Shown: one piece after another, positions 1 to 8,319 of the stretch
Layout: every line of letters starts with the position of its first letter
Position numbering within the stretch: the first letter of the stretch is position 1
DNA from: Verrucomicrobiota bacterium
GTDB lineage: Bacteria > Verrucomicrobiota > Verrucomicrobiia > Verrucomicrobiales > Verrucomicrobiaceae
Direction: 5' to 3'
Assembly (NCBI GenBank): GCA_009885695.1
Contig: VFKE01000028.1
Coordinates: 1-41,445, forward strand
DNA length: 41,445 nt
Made by a program: the position numbers and the translations under genes
The notes under the pieces: generated by a model
Database searches by the model: none
What the model was told of the DNA's origin: nothing
Seen by the model: the letters and a program-made list of their open reading frames with translations, nothing else

Positions 1-2
1 GC

Positions 3-92
3 GCCATTGAAACGGCCCTAGCAAAATACTGCTGCTACGACAAACGAAAAAAGCGTCGCAACTTCAGCGAAACATGGGAGGGACTCGCTTAA
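3..92 (+). CDS. C-terminal tail of an unidentified gene, cut by the window edge
   Basis: An open frame runs into the window from the left and stops with TAA at 90-92. It encodes 29 residues ending in a basic, aromatic-rich tail (KYCCYDKRKKRRN, then SETWEGLA). Nothing upstream is available, so the family cannot be assigned. The basic tail would suit a DNA-binding or transposase-like protein, but that is a guess. A short frame at 103-165 (20 residues, starting MPGGVPATV) follows; I see no reason to call it a gene. The remaining bases up to the end of the copper ATPase at 214 show nothing recognisable. Confidence 0.4.
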   Translation, partial: AIETALAKYCCYDKRKKRRNFSETWEGLA

Positions 93-213
93 CTTGACGC
101 GCATGCCCGGCGGGGTGCCAGCCACGGTTCGCTACATGCTCAAACGAATGATCACGGAGTTTTGACGGCAGTTGGGAAACGCGCTGTTCTTTGAAATGCA
201 TTGCAATCACAGG

Positions 214-2481
214 TCACTTCCCCGGCTCAAAACCCCGCAACCGTAGAGCATTCAGCAGCACGCTCAAGGACGACAGCGCCATCGCTGCGCTGGCAATCAT
301 GGGATTAAGGAGCCAGCCGGTGAGGGGATACAACAAGCCGGCAGCGAGAGGGATGCTGAGGGCGTTGTAGAAAAACGCGAAGAATAAATTCTGCCTGATG
401 TTTTTCACGGTGGCCCTGGAAAGTTCGATGGCAGTGGTGACGCCGTGGAGATCGCCGCTGATGAGAACGATGTCGGCGGCTTCCATGGCGATGTCGGTGC
501 CGTGGCCCATGGCAATGCCGACGTCGGCATCGGCGAGCGCAGGGGCGTCGTTCACTCCATCTCCAACCATGCCGATGATGCCGCCACCTTTTTTCCAGCC
601 CTTGATCATCTCGCCTTTGGAATCGGGAAGAACCTCGGCGACGACATTCTTGATGCCGATGCGGGTGGCCACGACGCGGGCAGCATGGTAATTGTCGCCT
701 GTGAGTATGGTGACCTGGAGACCGAGTTCGGCAAGGCGGGCGACGCAACTCTCTGCGCTGGGCTTGATGGTGTCCGCGAGTCCGAGTGTGCCGGAGATGG
801 TGCCATCGATGGCGACGAAGACGGGAGTGAGGCCGTGTTCGGCGGATTCTCGCGCGGCCATCTCGTCGATGCTCAGGCCGCTCTCTCGCATGAGGCGGGC
901 GTTGCCCACGAGGATGCGTTTGCCTTCGACGGTGGCCATGACGCCGTAGCCGCTGACGGAGTGAAATTCCTGTGGCCGGGCAAGTTTGAGATCGCGTGAT
1001 TCGGCTTCGCGCTGGATGGCGTCGGCCAGCCGGTGCTCGCTGCCGAACTCGGCGCTGGCGGCGAGTCGCAGAAGTTCATTTTTGGCAAGGCCGCTGGCGT
1101 GGATTTCCACCACCTGCGGGCGGCCCTCGGTGAGCGTGCCAGTTTTATCGAAGACGATCGTGCTGATATTGCGCGCGGATTCCAAGGCCCGGGCGCTGCG
1201 GAAAAGAATGCCGAGCTGCGCGCCTCGGGCGGTGCCGACCATGATGGCGGTGGGTGTGGCCAGGCCGAGCGCACAGGGGCAGGCGATGATGAGCACGGAA
1301 ACGGCTGTCGTGAGCGCGCGGTTCACGTCGTGGGCTAGAAAGAACCACGCGCAAAATGTGCCCAGCGCGATCACGAGAACAAGCGGGACGAACCGGCTGG
1401 AGATGCGGTCGGCCAGACGCTGGATGGGCGGCTTTTCCGCCTGCGCTTCCTGGACGATTCGCATAATCTGACGGAGCGTAGTGTCTTTGCCCACCTTTGT
1501 GACTCGATAGCGCAACATGCCGGTGAGATTAACTGTGCCACCGATCACTTTCTCGCCGGTCTTTTTTGATGCGGGGACGGATTCGCCCGTGAGCATGCTT
1601 TCATCGATGGTAGAGACGCCATCGATAACCTCGCCGTCGATGGCGATTTTCTCGCCGGGCCGCACGCAGACGATGTCACCCAGCGCGAGTTGTTCGATGG
1701 GCCGGTCGCATTCTGAGCCGTTCAATTCGATGCGGGCATTGCGTGGCTGGAGTTCTGCGAGAGCGCGGATGGCTCCTCCGGCTTTGCGCCGCGCCTGGGC
1801 TTCCAAGAGACGGCCGGCAAGGATGAGAGTGATGATGGCAGCGGCGGCTTCAAAATAAACCACAGGCGCATGATGGTCCACATGGATGCCACCAACTGTG
1901 ACAAAAAAATCCGGCTTAAACAAGACGATCACGCTGTAAGTCCAAGCGGAGAGAGTGCCGAGTGTGACCAGCGTGTTCATGTCCGCGCTGCGATGGCGCA
2001 GGGCGGTCCAGGCACCGCTGAAAAAACCCCGCCCGCCGATGAGCAACACCATCGTGGTCAGGACAAACTCCAGCCAAATGCGGCCCGGAAAATTCAGAAA
2101 GGGCGCGAGGGAGGGCACCAGATGGCTGCCCATCGCCAGCAGCACCACGGGCGCGCTCAAGATCACGGAAACGAGCAGCCGGCGTTTCAATCGCGCCTCA
2201 TCGGAGTGGCGAGCTTTCTCCACGGCGTTTTCGATCCCGACAGTTTCGGGCGCTAGGGCGTCGAAGCCCTCGGCTTGAATGGCCTTCAGCAGTCCGCCTG
2301 ATGTAGCCTGTCGGCTGTTGAATACCACGGCGGCTCGCGCGGTGGCGAAGTTCACGCTGACCTTAGCCACGCCGGGAATGGCCGCCAGGGCGCGCTCGAT
2401 TCGCCCCGCGCAACCAGCGCAATGCATGCCCAGCAGCGGCATTTCCACGCGCTGGAGGTCAAGGTCACTCGTGGCACTCAT
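214..2481 (-). CDS. copA: Copper-translocating P1B-type ATPase
   Basis: Integral membrane ATPase that uses an aspartyl-phosphate cycle to pump Cu(I), probably out of the cytoplasm. From the ATG at 2481 it has 755 residues. One N-terminal HMA domain carries GMHCAGC (18-24). The actuator TGES is at 298-301, the membrane CPC metal site at 401-403, the phosphorylation motif DKTGT at 445-449, and the hinge GDGVNDAP near 640. The last two membrane helices carry YN (705-706) and MALSS (734-738), the P1B-1 signature for Cu(I). A GTG at 2523 would add 14 residues with no better ribosome site, so I prefer the ATG. The nucleotide-domain motif usually read as SEHPLA is SEHRLA here (481-486). No copper chaperone or CueR-type regulator is adjacent. 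Confidence 0.93.
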   Translation of the reverse strand: MSATSDLDLQRVEMPLLGMHCAGCAGRIERALAAIPGVAKVSVNFATARAAVVFNSRQATSGGLLKAIQAEGFDALAPETVGIENAVEKARHSDEARLKRRLLVSVILSAPVVLLAMGSHLVPSLAPFLNFPGRIWLEFVLTTMVLLIGGRGFFSGAWTALRHRSADMNTLVTLGTLSAWTYSVIVLFKPDFFVTVGGIHVDHHAPVVYFEAAAAIITLILAGRLLEAQARRKAGGAIRALAELQPRNARIELNGSECDRPIEQLALGDIVCVRPGEKIAIDGEVIDGVSTIDESMLTGESVPASKKTGEKVIGGTVNLTGMLRYRVTKVGKDTTLRQIMRIVQEAQAEKPPIQRLADRISSRFVPLVLVIALGTFCAWFFLAHDVNRALTTAVSVLIIACPCALGLATPTAIMVGTARGAQLGILFRSARALESARNISTIVFDKTGTLTEGRPQVVEIHASGLAKNELLRLAASAEFGSEHRLADAIQREAESRDLKLARPQEFHSVSGYGVMATVEGKRILVGNARLMRESGLSIDEMAARESAEHGLTPVFVAIDGTISGTLGLADTIKPSAESCVARLAELGLQVTILTGDNYHAARVVATRIGIKNVVAEVLPDSKGEMIKGWKKGGGIIGMVGDGVNDAPALADADVGIAMGHGTDIAMEAADIVLISGDLHGVTTAIELSRATVKNIRQNLFFAFFYNALSIPLAAGLLYPLTGWLLNPMIASAAMALSSLSVLLNALRLRGFEPGK

Positions 2482-2592
2482 CTTGGAAGCAGTTGGATAC
2501 ACCGATTTACCAAAGTGTCGCACCTATTTCAAGTCTGCGCGTCAGTTGAGATGATTCGTCTGGGCGTCGTCATCTAACTTCAATTTCCAGAA

Positions 2593-2621
2593 TTGACCGG
2601 GATTTTCTATATAACTAGAAT
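2593..2621 (+). promoter_or_regulatory. Candidate sigma-70 promoter
   Basis: TTGACC at 2593-2598 and TAGAAT at 2616-2621 are separated by 17 bases. Each hexamer differs by one base from the bacterial consensus. The site lies in an AT-rich patch between the divergent copper ATPase and the gene starting at 2709, leaving a leader of about 80 bases. A second TTGACA at 2631 has no good -10 partner. Assignment is by pattern only. Confidence 0.45.
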
Positions 2622-2708
2622 CGGATTTAGTTGACAAATGTTGATAATTTTGGCTGAATGCGTGGTAGAGACGCTCCCTGACTAATTTAGTGAGGGCATT
2701 CTTCGCTC

Positions 2709-4604
2709 ATGATCCCATCTGCCGTGGACACCATCACATTTTCCTGCACCTCGTGCGGGGTGAGGCTGACTGTCCCGGCAACCATGGCGGGCATCTCCGG
2801 ACCTTGTCCTTCCTGCCGGAATCAAATCACGTCACCACAGCCGGCGGCACCTGAGCTTCAGTCTGCAGCGTTTGTTTCTCAGGTTGCGGTTCCGACAATT
2901 CCCAACCCGGCACCGCAAGCCTCCGCAGTTCCGCTCTGGCAGCAACCTCCACAAAGCGGTCCACAGCCTTTTCCACCGGCGCTGTTGCATCAAGCTCCGG
3001 CAGCACCTTCTGCCGATGAGCAACCCATCGCGCCCAAGTCTGGACTGCCGCCGGGAAATTTCACCCGCAGCACACCTTCGGTGGCACAACAGCCCGCTCC
3101 GGAACGGAAGCGCAGAAGATCATCTCCCAGCGATGGTGGGCGTCGTTGGGGTGCGCTCGCTGGTGCCTTGTTTTTTATTGGAATCGCCCTAGCAGGTGCA
3201 GGCTGGTTTTTCAAGGACCAAGTCAAATTCTACTGGGGCAGCGCGATGGCGCGTTTTCAAAAAGCCGATGCATCTGACATTGGCGGAGTGGATCCCGCGG
3301 TGGCGGCGCTTCTGAAGCAAGTCAAAGCAAAAGCTGAGAGCGGAGGCGCGAAAAGCACGACTCCTGCCAAGGAGCCTGCGGCCAACGTCAAGCCGGCTGG
3401 CAGTGCTGCGGGCAATTCGGCAGCGACCGTTGTGCCCGCGTTGCCACCCGCCGCTTCTAGCGGTGAAGAAACCCCAGGCCCAGCGAAAGCCCAGGGTGAA
3501 GCGATGCCGGCGATTGCTGCGTCGGGCGTGGTTCCCCCACCTCCATCTCCGCCCATCGAAACGACGAGAAAGCCAGAGATTCCCGTGGCAGCGCTGGTGG
3601 AAGCACCTGGCCACTCACCTTCAACTGCTCCGGAAGTTTCGAACGATCCCCCGGCTAAAAAGGCGCTGCCCGTTGACGACGATGTTCCACCGGTGAAGCC
3701 GCGCAATTACATCGCACCAGAGACAATCGCCCCCATCCCCCCCTCCGCACATTCACCTTCAACCCCGGCTCTGGTGGAAGTTCCGTCGGCTGGCAAGGGA
3801 GTGGTCGCCGCCGTCGCGCCGGGCGATGAAAAGCCGGTTTATATCAAGGCCAGCGGCGATGCCAAGCCTGTCGCTGAAATCCTCAAGCAGTTTTTCCAGG
3901 CAAAAACCTGGCAGGAACGCCTTGTCTTCACTCAGCCGCAGGAAAAAGTCCGGCCGCTGATGGAGCGTTACTACGCTGAGAATCCGGATGGTCCCATGCG
4001 CGTCAGCAACATCGAACTCATCCGGCATGACAAATCTCCGGAGATCGGCACCCCGCTCTGCGTCTTTCAGGTGTCTGGTCCTGACCTGCCAGAACCGCTG
4101 CCGGTCATGGTCGAATCCAGTCCCGAAGGCTGGAAAGTGGACTGGCTCACCTTGACCGAATTCAAAGACAAGCTGCTGTTGCGGTTCCTGCAAAAGTGGC
4201 AGGATGAACCCGCGCGTTTCCATGTCATGGTGCGGCGCACTCACTACTTCGATGAGGACGTTCCGAATCTCGACAAGAAGCATTGCTTCGAACTCATGCC
4301 GGCCACGCCAGGCTACTCCGGTTTCGCCTTCATCCCCAAGGGGACGCCGCTGGCACAGAATCTCGACCGAACCCTCGGCTGGGAGGTGGCGAACCTGGCC
4401 GCGATCGTCGAGCTGCGCTGGCGCAAACAAGATCGTTACCAGTGGGTGGAGATCACCGCGGTACCGCAGTTCAACTGGCGGAGCACGCTTCCGGCAAATC
4501 CCATCGCCCAACCCGCCAAAGTCGCTCCTGAGTCCAGCAGTGATACCATGCTGGCGAAACCTGCCACATTGGCCAGGCCCCCGGCTGTGGCAGAGAAGAA
4601 ATAA
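2709..4604 (+). CDS. Zinc-ribbon, Pro/Ala-rich single-pass membrane protein of unknown function
   Basis: A 631-residue protein. The N-terminus has two CxxC pairs (C13/C16 and C33/C36), a zinc-ribbon arrangement. A Pro/Ala/Gln-rich segment (about 45-130) and a basic stretch (KRRRSS, about 133-139) precede one hydrophobic helix at 147-168. After it come about 200 low-complexity Pro/Ala/Lys residues and a folded-looking C-terminal domain (about 385-600) rich in aromatic and charged residues. With the basic stretch inside, the zinc ribbon would be cytoplasmic and the C-terminal domain external. Similar designs occur in PVC bacteria as uncharacterised proteins. I do not recognise the C-terminal domain. 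The gene is monocistronic; an IS5-type element begins 100 bases downstream. Confidence 0.8.
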   Translation: MIPSAVDTITFSCTSCGVRLTVPATMAGISGPCPSCRNQITSPQPAAPELQSAAFVSQVAVPTIPNPAPQASAVPLWQQPPQSGPQPFPPALLHQAPAAPSADEQPIAPKSGLPPGNFTRSTPSVAQQPAPERKRRRSSPSDGGRRWGALAGALFFIGIALAGAGWFFKDQVKFYWGSAMARFQKADASDIGGVDPAVAALLKQVKAKAESGGAKSTTPAKEPAANVKPAGSAAGNSAATVVPALPPAASSGEETPGPAKAQGEAMPAIAASGVVPPPPSPPIETTRKPEIPVAALVEAPGHSPSTAPEVSNDPPAKKALPVDDDVPPVKPRNYIAPETIAPIPPSAHSPSTPALVEVPSAGKGVVAAVAPGDEKPVYIKASGDAKPVAEILKQFFQAKTWQERLVFTQPQEKVRPLMERYYAENPDGPMRVSNIELIRHDKSPEIGTPLCVFQVSGPDLPEPLPVMVESSPEGWKVDWLTLTEFKDKLLLRFLQKWQDEPARFHVMVRRTHYFDEDVPNLDKKHCFELMPATPGYSGFAFIPKGTPLAQNLDRTLGWEVANLAAIVELRWRKQDRYQWVEITAVPQFNWRSTLPANPIAQPAKVAPESSSDTMLAKPATLARPPAVAEKK

Positions 4605-4703
4605 ACCTGGAAACGGAGCTGATAGCGGATAGTCGATTGCTAATAGCCTGATACTTAGCTGAGTGAGCGGGACTTGAGCAGTCACCTTTCGGGTGAGCGC
4701 TAA

Positions 4704-5937
4704 GGAATCGCTGATTTAATCGCAATTTACCATACAATCGATTAAAAAGCATTGTGTTTCCAAGTCGATTTTGGTAGGATCGTGGTCATGGAAAAGCAAA
4801 TGAGTTTCGCTCAGTCTGAATATGCCGGCAAGAAGAAGGTAACGCGCCGAGAGCGTTTTCTTGGTGAGATGGGGGCCTTGGTGCCTTGGGCGCGGCTCTG
4901 CGCAGTGATCGAGCCGCACTATCCGAAGGGAAAACGCGGACGCCCGCCCATCGGCATTGAGCGGATGCTGCGCATCTATTTTCTCCAACAGTGGTATGCG
5001 CTGGCCGATGAGGCGCTCGAAGATGCGCTCTATGACAGCCAGGCGATGCGCACCTTTGCCGGCATCGACCTGAGCGTGGAGGCGGTGCCTGATGCCACCA
5101 CGTTGTTGAAGTTCCGCCACTTGCTCGAAGCGCACGATCTGACCCGGAAGATCTTCGAGGAAGTGGGCGCTCTTTTGAGCGAGCACAAGTTACTCATGAG
5201 GGAAGGCACGATTGTTGATGCCACGATCATCGCGGCGCCTTCCTCGACGAAGAACGCGCGCCAGGAGCGCGACCCGCAGATGCACCAGACCAAGAAGGGC
5301 AACCAATGGTATTTCGGCATGAAGGCGCACATCGGCGTGGATAAGCAATCCGGCCTGGTGCATAGCCTCAGCGCCACGGCGGCGAACGTGGCGGACATCG
5401 CTCAGGCTCATGCCTTGCTCCATGGCCAGGAGAAGGAAGTCTTTGCCGACGCGGGTTATCTGGGCGTCGAGAAGCGCGAAGAGATCGTCCCGATCAGTGA
5501 GGATATCCAGTGGTATGTGGCCGCGAAGCGCGGCAAGGTCAAAGCGATGGCCGAAGGCTTGGTCAAAGAACTCAGCTTGCTCTTTGAAAAAGCCAAGGCG
5601 CAGGTGCGCGCGCGTGTGGAGCATCCTTTTCACATCATCAAAAATCTCTTCAAGCATCGAAAGGTCCGTTACCGCGGACTCTTCAAGAACACCGCGCAAC
5701 TCCACACACTCTTTGCGCTGGCCAACCTGGTCATTGCTAAACGATCGTTGCTGAGCGCCATTCGCGCATGAGCGCACCAAAAAACCCGAAACCTCGAAGG
5801 GAAACCTTCATGGGCAGCATTTCACCTCGCATAATCGTCCATTTGTCCTGCTGGCTCATCGCTCGCTGAGGCAAATTCACGGATAAAAACAAACACATTA
5901 AAGTCCTTCACTCAAGCGTCCTTTGTTCAGCGCTTCC
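4704..5937 (+). mobile_element. IS5-family insertion sequence, complete
   Basis: The element is bounded by imperfect terminal inverted repeats: GGAATCGCTGA at 4704-4714 and, on the opposite strand, GGAAGCGCTGA ending at 5937 (10 of 11 match). It contains a single intact transposase gene and is about 1234 bp, normal for the IS5 group. The flanking tetranucleotides are CTAA (4700-4703) and TTAG (5938-5941). Both fit the YTAR target preference of IS5-type elements but are not identical, so there is no true target duplication. About 160 bp of non-coding DNA separates the transposase stop from the right end. Confidence 0.85.
4788..5771 (+). CDS. IS5-family DDE transposase
   Basis: A 327-residue transposase from the ATG at 4788, the expected size for IS5 proteins. 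The N-terminal region has the family's RPPIGIERMLRIYFLQQWY segment. The catalytic core shows the DDE triad in context: VDATII (first Asp), FADAGYLGVEK (second Asp), and VEHPFHIIKNLF (Glu), followed by the RYRGLFKNTAQLHTLFALANL C-terminal signature. The frame is intact, so the element may be active. An in-frame upstream start at 4752 would lengthen it by 12 residues that do not look like the family. Confidence 0.92.
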   Translation: MEKQMSFAQSEYAGKKKVTRRERFLGEMGALVPWARLCAVIEPHYPKGKRGRPPIGIERMLRIYFLQQWYALADEALEDALYDSQAMRTFAGIDLSVEAVPDATTLLKFRHLLEAHDLTRKIFEEVGALLSEHKLLMREGTIVDATIIAAPSSTKNARQERDPQMHQTKKGNQWYFGMKAHIGVDKQSGLVHSLSATAANVADIAQAHALLHGQEKEVFADAGYLGVEKREEIVPISEDIQWYVAAKRGKVKAMAEGLVKELSLLFEKAKAQVRARVEHPFHIIKNLFKHRKVRYRGLFKNTAQLHTLFALANLVIAKRSLLSAIRA

Positions 5938-5973
5938 TTAGTAATACCATGAGCAGATGAAAACCGGCCTAGA

Positions 5974-6132
5974 GTAGAAGGGCTGTCCCAGCCCTTGCCC
6001 CATGGAGGGGAAGAGGTAGAAGCGACGCCTCCGTCGCTTACCCCATTGCTGGCGACGGCCTCGTCGCCAGGCTCCCTACTCCGACGCGAGAGCGTCGGGA
6101 CACCAGCCAAGCGACGAGGGCGCCGCTTCTAC
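5974..6132. repeat. Intergenic multi-hairpin cluster
   Basis: An outer stem (GTAGAAG at 5974 and again near 6016, pairing with CTTCTAC at 6126-6132) encloses a series of perfect short hairpins: AAGGGCTG/CAGCCCTT with a three-base loop, AAGCGAC/GTCGCTT, CTGGCGAC/GTCGCCAG, and CCGACGC/GCGTCGG. No coding signal is visible on either strand. It lies 37 bases from the right end of the IS5 element and has the same layout as other clusters in this window, though its sequence is different. Confidence 0.7.
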
Positions 6133-6398
6133 TACCCAGCCGCGTCCTCAGCCATGTCATCCGATGATGCGTATTCAAGTGGGCACCCCACCCGGCAGCG
6201 TATCGACGCCCCTCCTTGCAGGTTAAGACCTGTTTTCAATTGGTCTTGGTATAACAGATCCCCTCGCTCCCCGATTCCTATCCCCGTCCATCGCCAGCTT
6301 GAAAAAGCAAATTCCCATCAAAGGACCTGGGGTAATCGAGCCTGTGGCCTCAACTGCCTGACATGAAACCATGAAAACCAAGAAGAGGACTGAGACCC

Positions 6399-6490
6399 GA
6401 ATGGCACTTAGTTAAGAGGGCTTTCCGTCTTCATACACTTGATTCTACGTTGAATTCGCGGCGAAAACAGTTCTTAACTAAGCGCCATTC
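6399..6490. mobile_element. MITE-like element with 18-bp terminal inverted repeats, copy 1
   Basis: The ends are GAATGGCACTTAGTTAAG (6399-6416) and CTTAACTAAGCGCCATTC (6473-6490): 18-bp inverted repeats with one mismatch. The element is 92 bp with no coding capacity. It is flanked on both sides by the 11-bp direct repeat GACTGAGACCC (6388-6398 and 6491-6501), which looks like a target-site duplication, though it could be part of a longer element end. The same 18-bp ends recur at 17601-17752 around an unrelated core. Confidence 0.65.
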
Positions 6491-6521
6491 GACTGAGACC
6501 CCGTTTGAGAGGGAAGCAAGG

Positions 6522-6620
6522 CACCTTCACGTCATCGGCAAAGCCCCTGAGATCATCGCCATCCGTTTAGGCACCAAGCCCTCCAGAATTTTATCGTTGA
6601 TCGCGAAGCCAGCCGACTGA
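6522..6620 (+). pseudogene. Possible gene remnant resembling an IF-2 N-terminal helical module
   Basis: A frame ending in TGA at 6618-6620 reads HLHVIGKAPEIIAIRLG and then TKPSRILSLIAKPAD. The pattern (hydrophobic strand, IAIRLGTKP, then a second helix) resembles the IF2_N module found at the N-terminus of translation initiation factor IF-2 and in short stand-alone proteins. There is no start codon in a suitable position, and the MITE-like element ends just upstream, so it would be a truncated fragment. The rest of the 5942-6713 gap, apart from the two repeats listed, shows nothing recognisable. Confidence 0.3.
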
Positions 6621-6713
6621 TTGTCGCAATATTTTCGATTATTTTCGTCGATTTCGGCTAAAATTGTTTAAAAGCCGCGCCAGCACGTCAATTGTGTGCT
6701 ATATTCCACTCCT

Positions 6714-7049
6714 ATGTCATTTCCAAGGAAGGCGAGTTTTTCACGTCGGGTGGCTGACCACGTAACAGATGAACTGGTAAATGTCCTATCTGGAGGTGCG
6801 ATCTGTGAGTTCAAAGAGCTCTTCCTGAAGGTCTATGCAGGCTTAAAGTTGAAGAACGCGGTAAGCGGAGGTGAAGAGATGTTGCGGCTGCGTTGCTATG
6901 AAAAGCTGCAAAATCTGACGAACCGCGGCCTTGTGAAAAAGACCGGCAAGATCTATGCCGGACTCAAGGGAATCGAACAGGCGTCCAGTGTCCACCAGCT
7001 TGCCAGGGCTGACGCAGCTGTGGCAGCGCGCGTGGCCGCCGCTGGTTGA
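6714..7049 (+). CDS. Hypothetical protein, possible winged-helix fold
   Basis: A 111-residue protein from the ATG at 6714 (an upstream in-frame start at 6696 adds six unlikely residues). The central part, MLRLRCYEKLQNLTNRGLVK followed by KTGKIYAGL, has the helix-turn-helix plus wing rhythm of small winged-helix proteins, and the N-terminus is basic. The C-terminus is Ala-rich. I cannot name a family. It is followed after 25 bases by the small Lys/Glu-rich gene, possibly in one transcript. Confidence 0.6.
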   Translation: MSFPRKASFSRRVADHVTDELVNVLSGGAICEFKELFLKVYAGLKLKNAVSGGEEMLRLRCYEKLQNLTNRGLVKKTGKIYAGLKGIEQASSVHQLARADAAVAARVAAAG

Positions 7050-7074
7050 AATCATAACCCATAGGACCCATCGA

Positions 7075-7239
7075 GTGCAAAAACCCAATTATCAGTTTGA
7101 GAAGCGCCGGAGAGACCTGGAAAAGAAGGCCAAGAAAGAAGAAAAACGGCTGCGTAAACTAGAGAAGTCTGCAAATCCCTCCTCACCGGAGGTTACGGAG
7201 CCTTCCCCCGAGGGCGCAGCTGATACCACGACAGTGTAA
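7075..7239 (+). CDS. Small Lys/Glu-rich protein of the KPNYxFEKRxR type
   Basis: A 54-residue protein starting at GTG 7075. It reads MQKPNYQFEKRRRDLEKKAK, then KEEKRLRKLEK, then a Ser/Pro/Glu tail. Small proteins beginning KPNYxFEKRQRELAKK with a KKKKEEK helix are widespread in bacteria and have no known function; I recognise the pattern, not a named family. A longer frame from 6955 overlaps the previous gene and does not resemble the family before this GTG. The protein would be one charged helix, cytoplasmic. Confidence 0.6.
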   Translation: MQKPNYQFEKRRRDLEKKAKKEEKRLRKLEKSANPSSPEVTEPSPEGAADTTTV

Positions 7240-7382
7240 ATCTCTCCGCCTGCGCTCCACAATCAGCGTGCCTGATTCGTCGCGGGGATTTTTACAGACA
7301 TGGCGGCACCGGCGTTCGGAAACATGAGGCTGTATTTGCTGTTGCCAGCTTCCATCTCCATGGGCTTATCCAGGCGAATATC

Positions 7383-7703
7383 GTGCCCACTCTCCAAAAT
7401 ATTTTCTCCAGTCTCTCCGGTGAACCCGGCTCGGAGAGCTTCCTGACTCTCTTTGAAACGGCTGGCGTCAAAATCGAGAGGATCGTCTCGCACTCACACG
7501 CCAGTCCAAAAAATTTCTGGTATGACCAGGAACACGCCGAATGGGTGATGGTGCTTCAGGGCGAGGCCATCTTGGCGTTTGAAGACGGGAAACGGGTCAG
7601 CATGAAGACCGGCGATTATCTGCTGATTCCGAAAAACACCCGACACCGGGTTGAACGAACATCCGATAAAACAGAGTGGCTGGTGATTCATGTGAAAGGC
7701 TGA
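7383..7703 (+). CDS. Cupin-domain protein
   Basis: A 106-residue single-domain cupin. The first cupin motif region is IVSHSHASPKNFWYDQEHAE (the two His would be metal ligands) and the second is GDYLLIPKNTRHRVE, separated by the LQGEAILAFEDGKR strands. Length and the start MPTLQNIFSSL match small cupins of the 'phosphoribosylaminoimidazole carboxylase-like' annotation type, whose substrate is unknown. The start codon is GTG with an AGGCG-like site just before it. A minus-strand frame overlaps the 5' end but is not supported. Confidence 0.85.
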   Translation: MPTLQNIFSSLSGEPGSESFLTLFETAGVKIERIVSHSHASPKNFWYDQEHAEWVMVLQGEAILAFEDGKRVSMKTGDYLLIPKNTRHRVERTSDKTEWLVIHVKG

Positions 7704-7722
7704 ACCACCCACGACACCCAAC

Positions 7723-7935
7723 TCATCCATTTCCGCTGACGAAAAATGGCACAAGGGTCAGTGCTATTCCGACGACCAACAACAGGACCAGGTTGCTGAT
7801 GAAATACGGAAACACGCATAACATTATGCCGAGTCCCATCATGATGATGTTTCGCTGGTTTTTGCCGTAGATGAAATAGGCACCACCGACAGCCCCGAAC
7901 ATGAGACCCCAGAAAAATGTATCAGAATCACCCAT
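7723..7935 (-). CDS. Small conserved membrane protein
   Basis: A 70-residue protein with two or three hydrophobic helices (about 8-22, 30-47 and 48-66) and the segment FFWGLMFGAVGGAYFIYGK. Proteins with this FWG..FG..G.GYFIYGK start and a PYF(V/I)SN central motif are common small membrane proteins of unknown role, sometimes labelled amino-acid transport protein without evidence. It ends 19 bases from the cupin stop, tail to tail. Confidence 0.75.
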   Translation of the reverse strand: MGDSDTFFWGLMFGAVGGAYFIYGKNQRNIIMMGLGIMLCVFPYFISNLVLLLVVGIALTLVPFFVSGNG

Positions 7936-8061
7936 GCTTCATCTGCGCACGAAAGAAGCTGGTCGTCAATGCCAGGACAGTTGCGGCCGCAGTGATAATC
8001 CGCTACGTGTCCACGTTCCCGGAAATTGATCCATTCAGGTCGAATTACATTCCTCGTCATC

Positions 8062-8319
8062 ATGCACGCAGCAGGCCCCAACAATCCACTTCACGGCATC
8101 ACGCTGGAGAAAATGCTTGTCCAGCTCGAAGCCCACTACGGCTGGGAAATGCTGGGCGGCATCATCCCCATCAACTGTTTTCAATTTCATCCCAGCATCA
8201 AATCCAGCCTCACCTTCCTGCGCCGGATGCCTTGGGCGCGCGCCAAAGTCGAAGCGTTGTATCTCGATTCACTGCCCGACATGCAGCCCAAACCGGAAGA
8301 TGCTTCTCCTTCCGATTAG
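8062..8319 (+). CDS. VF530 / DUF2132 family protein
   Basis: An 85-residue protein that reads [20 protein letters not shown], then [18 protein letters not shown], then [13 protein letters not shown]. These are the hallmarks of the VF530 family (DUF2132), a small helical fold that has been described as DNA-binding. The ATG at 8062 gives the usual length; a TTG at 8026 with a GGAA just upstream is an alternative start. It overlaps the stop of the convergent methyltransferase-like gene by four bases. Confidence 0.85.
   Translation: MHAAGPNNPLHGITLEKMLVQLEAHYGWEMLGGIIPINCFQFHPSIKSSLTFLRRMPWARAKVEALYLDSLPDMQPKPEDASPSD

Noticed and set aside
5974..6132. Regularly repeated short units considered as a CRISPR array
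   Set aside because: The units are different palindromes, not copies of one direct repeat with spacers, and no cas gene is nearby.
7263..7493. Minus-strand frame whose C-terminal half looks protein-like (GHDIRLDKPMEMEAGNSKYS)
   Set aside because: Its 5' half is antisense to the well-supported cupin gene and no homologous family is recognised. The 3' half could be a leftover gene end, but evidence is too thin to list it.
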